DNA of 64,000 nucleotides from Semisulcospira habei (lineage: Eukaryota; Mollusca; Gastropoda; Semisulcospiridae): contig BTPG01000003.1 of the NCBI GenBank assembly GCA_036245525.1, positions 140,462,120-140,526,119 of the forward strand. Reading direction: 5' to 3'. A program made the position numbers and the translations under genes. Below are positions 23,701-35,700 of this stretch, piece after piece. The notes under the pieces are model-generated. The model ran no database searches. It was not told where the DNA came from and was given only the letters and a program-made list of their open reading frames with translations. Each line of letters starts with the position of its first letter. The first letter of the stretch is position 1.

Positions 23701-26700
23701 ACCCATTAAGTGGAAGGCCCTTGGGGCAGATGCCAGCTGTCATGAATAAACTTGAGGCTAGGCCTCTCATTTATTGAAGTATCGATATAAACAAGACTAA
23801 AAACTATTATGGGTGACAGTCTTCAGTCCTGGAGATTGATTTATCATTTAAAAATTCCAGAAAACTGAATGTCATCCTTTTTGTTAAGACAGAGCAGCCC
23901 TTCAGCCAGCTTTTTCCATCTGCAAGAGACGTAAATTCTCAAGAATTTGCAGGGGCTCTCGAGAATTTATGTCTTTTGCAGGCCATAAATCATGAGGCAT
24001 AGTCAGTAGTTTCAAGTCCTTGCAATTACTGACACTGTCACTCGTGAACTATATTGTCACTGCTAGTACTTGTTTGTAAACCTGTCTCGTCGTATCTCTT
24101 TTCTTCACAGATAAGCTATGCTGGCTTTGATGGTGGCTGGCCAAAGCCAATCAAAAAATCGTACTGTGTCCCCAAAAGATGTGAGTATGTTGAAGTAATT
24201 GTGATGTCGCACCTTCATAGTTGTTTTTGCAGTAATATTACGCTAAACAATTTCTTTGCCATATTACAGGCTTATTTTAATTGGTGCCTCTATTGGCTCA
24301 CCTCAACACTTTCAACAGCAGGATGAATCTTTGAAATGAGCCTTCCATTGTCTGGTGTCTGTCATCCTTTTCACATGACTTTTAGTTGATCAGAGTGAAG
24401 AAAAATGTATGAGAATAATAATCATAAAATGGGTAACAAATCAGCATACAATAATTTGGCAAAAGCTAATAAGTCCATTTTTGAGAAAAGTAAGATTTTC
24501 ATTGTATATGATGAAAATCTTACTTTTATAAAAAATGGACACATATGTACTATGGCTTTTATCAAATCAAGGCAGCATTATTGTTCTGTGGTTTTCTAGT
24601 TGTGTTTGTGTTCTGTATACAGTGCAAGGGCGCAAGATCATACCTGACCCAGCGTTCTACAGGTATGATGAAAGGCGAGAATTCTGCAAAAAATATGATG
24701 GCTACCCAGAGTTCTGTGATCGTAAGTCTGGCTTCTATGTGCCATAAGTCTATTACAGCAAGTATGCAATGCCTGTAGCAAAAGTTGACTCTTAATGTTG
24801 CGGGCAACACTCATTTGAACAGGTTTTGTTTCCTCAAAAACATTACCGATGACATTACTGATAGGGAACGTACACTTAGCTTACTCAATTTCAGCCAAAA
24901 ATTCTGTTGTGTACCTACATGACAAGGGAGGCGACCCAACGGCGCCATAGTCATATATGCTGAGTAGCCTCCCGTCCCACCCTATCCAGTCACGTGCCCT
25001 GTGGTGTCACGCCAGTCTGTTCGCTTAGCTTACCATTAACGGTTGTGTAAAGCCTACTGGACGTTACGGCTGTGTATAGTTGTGCACCGGTCGTACCTTG
25101 GATTCTGTTCAAGCCTACTGGATTTTACCGGCAGTGTGTGGTGGTTACCAGTCGTGCCTTCCTTCTGGTTTCTTCGTGGATTTAACGTGTGTACTCGGAG
25201 TACTTCGTTTATTGTGACCTTGGATTTACGTGCGTGCGCCGATGCTTCTGCCTGGGGGTTTGAGGTGCTCGGACTTCTCCGCTGCATTGGTGTGTTCTTC
25301 CGTCCTTCGTGACAGGTTCCTCGCTGGCCTCTCCGCCATGGCCAGGTAAGGTCTCGGTTGTTGCCCTCGACTGGCGCGCTTTGGGCCGGGCGACGGCACC
25401 GCCCGTGGAATTTACTCTTCAACAGAGTGAGAATTTGTGCGCAGGTGTACTTGTTTGCTTGGCCTTACGGAGCCATGGCCGGTCGCCTCTTACCTTTGAC
25501 TATGTTTTGCAGTTACCAAGTCCGTACCTGCATGCGCTGTAGAGACTTCCAGTGGCCGAGCGATACGCATGGGGTGTGCATCCCTTGCTCCAGCTGTGCC
25601 TCCAGTCACACCTGCGACACCAGCGCGCCTTGGGTGGAAGCGCAATAGTTGCAGCTCTGGGGCTTCTATCAGCGCGAACGACCGACAGCCACCCGCTATC
25701 GCTACTGACCAGTCTAGACGCACCCGCTCTGATGTTGGGGTACTGACGCCTCACCGGACGAGACCCCCCTTGCGTGCCTGCTCTCTTGAGCCTGGCCCAC
25801 AGCGAGCTTGCTTGCCCTGCTTTGCGGAAACTAGAAAGCTGCCCTGCCAATACCCGAGTCCAGTCCAGCAGCCACGTCGTTCGTCCCGCTCCACGGCTCG
25901 TCTTAGCTTGGCGGGGCCCCTTGTGCCCTCACCGTTTACGGGTGGTTAGCGCCACGGTTGGTCAGCAGCGCTTCATTTCATTTGTACTTTGTTGTACCAT
26001 TGTGCCCCCGACGGTCGTCTTAGCTTGGCGTGGCCCCTTGTGCCCTCGCCTTTTAGCGTGTTGTGTGTCACTGTTGATTCGACCAGAGGCACCTCTTGTT
26101 GCTGGTATTACGCTCTCAGGTGCCCACGTTTGGTCGCCTAGCATGCCTGATGTGTGTTGCAGCTCGCAGGTGCTTACATGCTCCCTGTGTGGCGACTTCC
26201 AGTGGCCGAAGGATGACCATGCGGTCTGCCTCCCCTCTGGCTGCTCCTTGGATCACCGCTGTGATGTCTGCTCGTCCTGGCCCGAGCTATGGTGGTCTCA
26301 CCTTGTAGTTCTACCGGCGCGAGCGCCTGATGCCAGCTAGCGAACGACCGGCTCCTTTGCCGCCCCCATCCGCTTCCGGAGAAGTGACCGCTCCTACCTG
26401 ACCGGGCCTTTTTGGAACGGACGACACGTCGGACACACGCCAAAGGTGTTTACACAAGACTGTGTCCACTGCCAAGCCCGCTGACCCTTCCGAGGGGTCT
26501 AAATGCCGGCCTCACTGAGCCCGACCTGCAGCATCGCGCCTTGTGCCATGCCTTAGTAACTGGCAGTCCTCGTATGTCTCTCCTCGAAAGCCCGCTGACT
26601 CCTCCGAGGGGTCTAAATGTCGGCAGAGCGCCCGCCTCATTGAGCCCGGCCAGCAGAGACTTGCACCCCGGCGATCGAAGTCCAGCCACGGACCCGACTC

Positions 26701-29700
26701 CTCCCATTCCACCACCAGCTCCAGACACTCTTGCTTGCCCAACAGGCTCCGTCGGAAGGACAGGACCATACATCACGATCGTGGCCGCAGCTCTTGACCC
26801 TCCTCGTCCTCTTCGTGCGCCGCTTTGTTGCGCGCTCCCTCCTGATGTTCGGTTCCCTCACCCCGGCGCCCATGGCGCCGTTCGTCTTCTCCCCAGAGGC
26901 ACCCCGCCAGGAGTTCGCTTGTGAGGGATCGTCGTCCCCGCTCCTGGCATCGCAGTCGCTCTCCCCATGTCAGACGCCCGCCGCGCTCCAGCCCCCCGTC
27001 GCCTCGCCGTGACTCGCTGCGTTCGTCGTCCTCTCGCCGTCGACACGTCTTGTCCCTGGAGAGCCGTTTTTACATCTCGTCGGGCCCCTGCTACTTAGGG
27101 CTCCTCCCACGTGCCCGCCCGCCCCTTCAACGACGAGACCCTGAGTCTACTCCCCGAGGACTCCGTCTCGGCCCTGTGTGACGTTGACAGCCGCTCGCCC
27201 TCGCCCCACTCCCACGATGACCTTGACTCCCCTAGGCTTCCATTGGCTTCTCATGTGGAGACACTGCTGGCCCTCGACAAGACCGCTCGGTTCTTCGCTG
27301 TGACCCTTCCTGCAGACGCCTGCCCCGCGCCCCCCCCCCCTCCCCTCCTCCCCTCAGAGGACGGTCTCCGCCTTCGTCAACGCGGCCCGTCCTGTGCAGG
27401 AGTTCAGGCCTCCAGCAAGCCGCTGGTCGCGATGCCGATTACTTCAAACCATAGGTGGCCAGCCGGACTTGACATCTCCTTCCGCCACGACTGGTACGCG
27501 GGCCATTCCCAGTCATTCTCCGCCACTCTCCCTCCGGTGGATCCTCCGGCCTGGACACAAGCGGGTGGCCCCACTCTGCTCAGACTTCCTACCCTGCGGG
27601 TTGGATAGCACAGCTACCCTCATCCGTAACAGCCTGGCTTGTTTGGGTTTCCTGGAGCTCCTGTCCCAAGCCTGCCTTCGCCGCGTTGAGGACCCCTGGC
27701 GTCCTTCGCTCTCGCGGTAGTGGCCAACCGGGCGACGTACCATCCTTCGGTCAACGCCATGGCAGCCGCCGCCTATTGCATCTTGATGCGTCGGGATTCG
27801 TTGCTTCAAGTCTGCCATGGGATGCCTGCCGATCTACGCAGTCAGCTGCGTCGTGCCCCCCTTGGAGGTACTCTGCTCTTCGGCAATTCGTGGTAATCGG
27901 TGAAGGACGCCCTCTCCAACCGCTGGCCCCGCTACGCTGCGGCCTCTGGATCGTCTTCTCTCGCCACTGCCGCTACGACGCTTCCCACCTTGGACCGAGA
28001 TTCCAAGCGACCACCTCAAGGCCTCCACCCTGCGCGGAGAGGTGACCTCCCTTCAGCAGAAGGCCGCCACAGAGGTAGTGCGGTGCCCCGATGCTCCAGC
28101 CTTCCACAGCCTCCTCCTCCTTGTACCAAAGCCAAGCAGGAAGTGGCGACCTGTCAGAGATCTCTCGGCTCTGAACAAGCATATATCGGTCGGCCCCGAC
28201 CTTTCATATGGAGACTGCCAGGGCCCGGAGGGCCGCCGTGCAGCCCGGAGACTTCGCGGTCAGCCTGGACGTGTCCGACGCGTTTCTCCACGTCCCGATG
28301 CACCAGGCCTCACCTCCGTTTCGCAGTCGACGGGTCGTCTACCAGTTCGGGCCCTCCCATTCGGTCTCAACCTCAGCCCTTGGGTGTTCACCCGCATCAT
28401 GGACGCTGTAGTGGCCAAGGCCCAACAGCCGTCTTCCAGTCCGACGTCGACCTACCTAGATGACCTCCTCCTACGTAACCAGTCGGAGGCCGACCTGATG
28501 GGCAGGGATGCATTGCTTCGCCTGTTATCATGCTCGGGCTTCCTGATCAATGCAGGCAAGTCGGAACTCTCTCCTGCACGCTGGTTTGTCCAACTCGGCA
28601 TGGAATTGCAGCCGACCTCAACTGAGTACGTCTACCAGAGCTGCGGCTGCAGAAGATTACCACCCCAGCTGGCCAGTTAGCCCAGGAGGATGCGGCCCCC
28701 GCCAGAGTGTGGCTTCAGCTTCTCGGCTTAAGGAACGCTGCCGCGGATCTTCTCCCCCTCAGTCATCTTTACTTCCGGCTGCTACAGCGGCACCTTCTGC
28801 TCCATTGGCGTCCATCCTCCGGCGACGTGGCTGCCCTGGTGCCAGTGACTCAGATGCTGCGTCCCCATCTTGGCGTTGGGTGGACACTTCTTGGCTCGCC
28901 TTGGGAGTCGCCCTGGCCTCTCTGCTCCCGCAGCTCCCCCTCTGTGTCGATGCAGTCTTGCCGGTTGGGGTGCCCAACTACTGCCGCATTTCCTCACGAC
29001 GTCCGGCCCCTGGCCACCGGAGCTGGCAGACACTCACAGCAACTGGTTGGAGATGCAAGCAGTCTGGCAAGCTCTCTCGGCGTGGGAAGCTCACCTCCTT
29101 CACCAGGAGCTACTCGTCCTCACGGACAACACGATGGCGGTGTCCTACATTCAGAAACAGGGTGGGACGCGCTTCCCCAACCTGTGCATGCTCTTCTACC
29201 ATCTGTTGTGCTGGTGCGAGGACCGCAGCATTTCTCGCTGAGCCCAACACATTCCAGTACACCTGGACGTTTGGCCGACTCTCTCTCCCGGCGCGGCCCA
29301 GTTTCTGCATGGAATGGACGCTCCGCTGGGACATCTTTCCGATGATCTGCGATCATTGGGAGGCCTCTATGATCGACCTGTTCGCTATGAGGCGGAATCA
29401 CCAGCTTCCCCTCTTAGTCTCCCCGATCCCCGACCCCCTTGCCTGGGCGGTCGATATGCTCTCCATTCCCTGGGACAGTCTCATTGCGTACGCTTACCCC
29501 CTGACGGTTCACGTCCCCAAGTCCAAGTCCTCCTCAAGTTTTGAGGATGCAATGCGGTCGTTTTGTTGGTTGCCCCGTTCTCATGGAACCGCTCTTGGAC
29601 CACCGACCTCCTCAGCCTCGCCACGGCTCCCCCCCCCCACCCCCTCCGCTATTGCCTACTCTGAGCACCATGCTCAAGCAACCCCACCAGCCGCTGTTCC

Positions 29701-32700
29701 ACCCGTGCCCGGAGCGGCTCCTCCTTCACGCTTGGAGATTGTGCGGCAAGCCCTCACCTCTAGAGGCTTCTCAAGTGCAGCAGTGGAGGCGATCGCTACT
29801 GCCCGCAGACCCTTGACCAGACACGTCTATGAGGGAAAATGGCGAGTCCTATGCTCGTGGTGCGACGACCAGCGCCTCGCCCCCACCTAACTGACGAATC
29901 CCCAGCTCGCGGACTTGTTCCTCCTGGCTCTTTGGAGACCAAGGGTTGGCCCCTATCACCATCAGGGGGTACCTGTCCATGATTGCTGACACTTACCGGC
30001 ACCTCGGCCGCCCGAATCCCGGCGACTGCACAGACCTCGCCGACCCTATGACTCATTCGGCCTGCAGCGGCCAGTTCCCCACTCGCTCATTCCTCGCTGG
30101 GACCTACCCTGGATACTGACGTAGCTTAACGCTGCCAGGTTCGAACCGCTGCCCTTGGCCCGCTTCGCGGATGTGACTCATAAGACATGCTTCCTGTTGG
30201 CCTTGCCACTGCGGCCCGAGTTAGCGAGCTACACGCGCTGTCAGTGCGCCCTGCCTGCCTGCACTTAAAGCGGATGGTTCCGTGCAGCTCCTCACGGACC
30301 CTGCCTCATCTAGGTCTCCTCTGACCGCGCCACAGGTGATCACCTTACGGCCGCCAAGAAACGTGAACTCTCCCCGGGAGACCAGGCAACAGGATCCTGT
30401 GTGCGCACGTCGCGTTATCTGCGACGATCCTAAGCCGTACGGAGAGGACGCTCATGCCTCTTCCTGCCGTTCAAACCCAGGAGATCTGACATAACAGAAC
30501 CAGATGATATCTTCCTGGCTACGCTGGGTCACACGGTCCACCTATCTGGACCTCTCTCCGCAGGGAGCAAAGAGGCTTCACATACGCGCACACAAGGTAC
30601 GAGCCATGGCCACGAACGCCGCGTCCGACCGGAACTGCGCTGTCAAAGACATTGTGGCGGCCGTGGGCTGGAAGACAGAATCGACCTTCACCCGCTTCTA
30701 CCTCATGGATCTGGCAGGCCAGCAAGACAACCTCGCACTGGTGGGGGACATCTCTGGGGCGCAACACTCCCTCCTGGCGCCACAGGCGCCGTTGGTACGC
30801 ACTTAGCTAAAATTGTCGGGAGTTTGTGACAGGGAGGACGGCTCTGATTACAGTTGGTATGAGGCACCCGCCTCCTTATCGCAATTCATCCTAGTAGTCA
30901 TGTCATCGGTAATGTTTTTGAGGAAACAAATTAATTTTTCTCTAAAATATATATTTTTTCGAAAAATACTTGCCGATGACATGACTCGGAGGACCCTCCC
31001 ATCTGCCCCACTTGCCGCTGGCGAGCTAAGTATTCCGACTGGTTGGTCTACCACGTGACCCGGAACCGGTAGGGCAGGGACGGGAGACAACTCTCGGCCC
31101 CTCTGGGGGTTCCCCGAGTGCCTCCCGGGTTGTGTTGTTAGGCTAAAATTGAGCAAGTAGTAGACACTTCCATCGGTAAGTATTTTTCGAAAAAATATAT
31201 TTTAGAGAAAAATTAATATTTTTAAGGTATATTTACATCATGTTTTAAGACCTTTCTTTTAGTCTGGTTGACCAGATTTTTACCCATCCTGCCGTGAGAT
31301 GGCCTTAGTCGCCTGCTCGGCGTTAAACCCAAATAACAAACTAACTAATAGGCGGTCGACGCACTCTCCATCTCCTGGGAGGGCCTCATCGCATACACTT
31401 ATCCACCCTCGGTGCTAGTCCCCAAGGTCCTGCCCAAGCTCAAGGGTTTGCAACGCGGTCCTGTTTCTGGTGGCCCTGTTCTGCTGGACCAAATCTTGGA
31501 CCACCGACCTCCTGAACCTCGCCACGGGCTCCTCCCCCACCCCCTGCAGTTCCCCACCCCGCGCACGATGCTCAAGCAACCATGGCAGGTGCCTCCGTGC
31601 CCCAAGCAACTCCTCCTCCATGCCTGGAGATTGTGCGGCGCGCCCTCGCTGCTAGAGGCTTCTCGAGTGCAGCGGTGGAAGCTATCGCTGCAGCCCGCAG
31701 ACCTTCGACCTGACGGGTTTACGAGGGAAGGTGGCGAGTCCTGCGGTCCTGGTGCGATGACCGGCGCCCCTCCTCCACGGATCTGACTGTCCCACAGCTG
31801 GCCGAGGTCTTTCTCTGGTTCTTTGCTGAGCAGCACTTGGCGCTGATCACTATCAGGGTCTAACTCGCCATGATCGCTGACACGTACCGCCACTTGGGCC
31901 ACCCGAACCCCGGCACTTGCAAGGACCTAGCCGACCTAATGGCCCACTTCGGTCTCCAGCGGCCTGCACCCCGCTCACTGATTCCACGATGGGACCTACC
32001 CTGGGTGCTGACGTGGCTCAACTCGGACCGCTTTGAACCGCTACCCTTGGCGCAATTGGCTGATGTGACCCAGAAGACCTGCTTCCTCCTGGCCCTCGCC
32101 AAGGCTTCCAGGGTTAGCGAACTGCACGTGCTCTCGGCACGCCCCCACCTGCCTGCAGTTCAGAACGGATGGCTCTGTGCAGCTACTGACCGACCCGTCC
32201 TTCCTGGCCAAGACTCGGTCCCCATTTACCGTGCCCCAGGGGGATGAACCTAACCTGGGAGGAAAGACAGCAGGACCCGGTGAGGGCCTTACGGGTGTAC
32301 CTGCGCCGTTCCAAGCCTCTGCGCAGAGGACGCTCCTGCCTCTTTCTTCCTTTGTCCCCAGGTAGAACTGACATCTCGGCCCAGACGATATCTTCCTGGC
32401 TCCACTGGGTTATCCGCTCTGCCAACCTCTCCCCAGACGGTGCTAAGAGGCTGAAGATCAGGGCTCACGTGGTGAGAGCCATGGCCACAAGCGTCGCCTT
32501 CGACCGCAACTGTGCCATCAAAGACATTGTGGCAGCCGTGGGCTGGCGGGCAGAATCGACCTTCGCCCGCCTCTACCTCAGGGATCTCTCGGGCCAGTGG
32601 GAGAACCTAACCCTGGTGGGGGACATNNNNNNNNNNNNNNNNNNNNNNNNNNNNNNNNNNNNNNNNNNNNNNNNNNNNNNNNNNNNNNNNNNNNNNNNNN

Positions 32701-35700
32701 NNNNNNNNNNNNNNNNNNNNNNNNNNNNNNNNNNNNNNNNNNNNNNNNNNNNNNNNNNNNNNNNNNNNNNNNNNNNNNNNNNNNNNNNNNNNNNNNNNNN
32801 NNNNNNNNNNNNNNNNNNNNNNNNNNNNNNNNNNNNNNNNNNNNNNNNNNNNNNNNNNNNNNNNNNNNNNNNNNNNNNNNNNNNNNNNNNNNNNNNNNNN
32901 NNNNNNNNNNNNNNNNNNNNNNNNNNNNNNNNNNNNNNNNNNNNNNNNNNNNNNNNNNNNNNNNNNNNNNNNNNNNNNNNNNNNNNNNNNNNNNNNNNNN
33001 NNNNNNNNNNNNNNNNNNNNNNNNNNNNNNNNNNNNNNNNNNNNNNNNNNNNNNNNNNNNNNNNNNNNNNNNNNNNNNNNNNNNNNNNNNNNNNNNNNNN
33101 NNNNNNNNNNNNNNNNNNNNNNNNNNNNNNNNNNNNNNNNNNNNNNNNNNNNNNNNNNNNNNNNNNNNNNNNNNNNNNNNNNNNNNNNNNNNNNNNNNNN
33201 NNNNNNNNNNNNNNNNNNNNNNNNNNNNNNNNNNNNNNNNNNNNNNNNNNNNNNNNNNNNNNNNNNNNNNNNNNNNNNNNNNNNNNNNNNNNNNNNNNNN
33301 NNNNNNNNNNNNNNNNNNNNNNNNNNNNNNNNNNNNNNNNNNNNNNNNNNNNNNNNNNNNNNNNNNNNNNNNNNNNNNNNNNNNNNNNNNNNNNNNNNNN
33401 NNNNNNNNNNNNNNNNNNNNNNNNNNNNNNNNNNNNNNNNNNNNNNNNNNNNNNNNNNNNNNNNNNNNNATCAGTAATGTTTTTGAGGAAACAAATGAAT
33501 TTTTCTCTAAAATGTATTTTTTCAAAAAATACTTACCGATGACATTACTCGAAGGACCTTCCCACCTGCCCCGCTTGCCGCTAGTAAGCTAAGCTTCAGA
33601 CTGGCATGACACCACTGGGCACGTGACTGGATAGGGTGGGATGGGAGTCTCTGAAAGCAGACCTAGAGACAACAGTGGAGATGCTGTACCCACTGTTTGG
33701 AAAGATCTGGGAAGAGGAGGTGATGCCGGCTGACTGGAAGGAGGGGTACCTAATCAAGCTTCCCAAGAAAGGCGACCTCAGCAAGTGTTCCAACTATAGA
33801 GGAATCACCTTGCTGTCAGTACCAGGAAAGGTCTTCAACAGGATCATCCTGGAGAGAATGAAGAGCTCCGTTGACCCCCAGCTGAGAGACCAGCAAGCAG
33901 GATTCAGGAAGAACCGATCATGTACAGACCAGATCGCCACTCTCTGCATCATCGTGGAACAGTCTCTGGAGTGGAGCTCCCCGCTGTACGTCAACTTTGT
34001 GGATTATGAAAAAGCATTTGACAGTGTGGACCGAGAGACTCTGTGGAAACTCCTACGACACTACAGTGTACCCACAAAGCTCGTCCGCCTGATCAAGAGC
34101 AGCTACGATGGCATGACATGTCGCGTGATCCACAAAGGGCAGTTCACCAGGGAGCTCCAGGTCAGAACCGGTGTCAGGCAGGGGTGTCTGCTGTCTCCGT
34201 TCCTCTTCCTACTGGCCATAGACTGGGTCATGAAGATGACCACAGAGCACAGACGAAGTGGAATACAGTGGACACTGTGGACACAGCTTGACGACCTCGA
34301 TTTTGCAGACGACTTGGCATTACTGTCCCACACTCATCAACAAATGCAGGACAAGACCACGAGGCTTGCTGACATCTCGTCCCAAGTGGGCCTCACCATT
34401 CACAAACAGAAAACAAAGACAATGAGGCTGAACGCAACCAGGGAAGAACCAGTCTTGCTTGCTGGCACCCCGTTGGAGGAGGTGGAGTCCTTCACCTATC
34501 TCGGGAGCATCATAGACAAAAAAGGCGGCACTGATGCAGATGTCAGAGCACGAATCGGTAAAGCCAGAGCAGCCTTTCTCCAGTTGAAAAAAGTGTGGAG
34601 CTCCAGAGAGCTGTCACAACACACCAAAGTCCGGATTTTCAACTCCAATGTAAAAGCAGTTCTCTTATATGGAGCAGAGACTTGGAGATTGACAAAAACC
34701 ACAGTCAACAGAGTACAGACCTTCATGAACAGTTGCCTTAGAAGAATTTTGAAAATCCACTGGCCAGAGAAGATCAGCAACGTCAAAGTCTGGGAGAGAA
34801 CAGAGCAGATAACAGCAGAGAATGAAATTGGGCGAAGAAGATGGGGATGGATCGGTCACAGTCTGAAAAAGCCAGCTTCCAGTATCACTAGGCAGGCATT
34901 GTCATGGAACCCACAGGGAAAGAGGAAAAGAGGTAGGCCGAGAAACTCCTGGCGTCGAGACCTCCAAGCAGACATCAAGAGACTGGGAACCACCTGGAGT
35001 AGAATCGAAGGAGAAGCACAGGACAGGAGTTGCTGGAGGTCTCTCGTCGACGGCCTATACCCGGGTAGGGGTGACAGGCGTAAGTAAGTAAGTAACTTAT
35101 ACATATTGACAACTTCTACCCTCATTCCCTCGTAAATCCATTTTTCATATTTTGACAAATACCCACCATTTCGAAACAATTATTTTCGACTTGTCTAGGT
35201 TAACAGACAAACAAACCCCCTAGGTGAGAAACAGAGAGTGAGCGCCCAGGCGGTGGATCCCCCCTCCCACCTCTGAGAGGAGAGTGCCCGCCAGCCTTAG
35301 GCCGGACCAGCGCCGTCAACAGGCTGGAAATGGAAGCAGTGTGCTTCGCGTTCTCGCCGGGAAGCAGCGGCGCACAGGTCTAGATATCCTCGCCGTTGGA
35401 CGAGAGATCAAGCCGTCGAACACCTCTACAGGTCGCTGATGAAGCAGGGCAGCTCGCGCTCTCTCCATGGGAAGCAGCATCTCACGAGGCAGGATCCTCG
35501 TAATGGACGAAGGATCAAGTGGACGAACACATCAACAGGCTGGAGTTGGAAACGGTGCGCCCCGCATTCTCTCCGAGTGGAAGCAGTGGCTCACAAGTCA
35601 GGATATCCTCGTACGTGGACGAGGGATCAAGCCGTCTAACACTTCAACAGGCTGGAGGGAAAGCAGTGTGACTCGCGCTCTCTCTAGGTGGGAGCAGTGT

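Larger units (their letters stand above)
24827..31212 (+). mobile_element. DIRS-like retrotransposon D3, intron-containing gag, decayed
   Basis: Left end ttttgtttcctcaaaaacat; internal complementary region 30890-30990; right end ...tttagagaaaaattaa at 31212. Gag with intron (25338-25650), a second Cys module (26163-26310), a gag C-terminal region, RT-RNase H (28040-29480) and tyrosine recombinase (29640-30806) follow in order, with many frame breaks. The right flank is the 3' UTR of an I-like LINE (see 31215-31346), but the left flank is not, so flanks do not pair. Confidence 0.85.
31347..33651 (+). mobile_element. DIRS-like retrotransposon D4, 5'-truncated, contains an assembly gap
   Basis: Starts abruptly inside the RT-RNase H/recombinase overlap (AVDALSISW...). 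It runs through the tyrosine recombinase to the gap at 32627, resumes at 33470 with an internal complementary region and part of a right inverted end, and is cut at 33651 by the second RTE-like copy. gag and RT are absent. Confidence 0.75.

Noticed and set aside
24405..24599. 64-aa frame in intron 4
   Set aside because: It lies across a short inverted repeat between two supported exons and shows no motif.
32244..33592. Long open frames spanning the gap
   Set aside because: Most of their length is N; they only connect DIRS remnants on either side.
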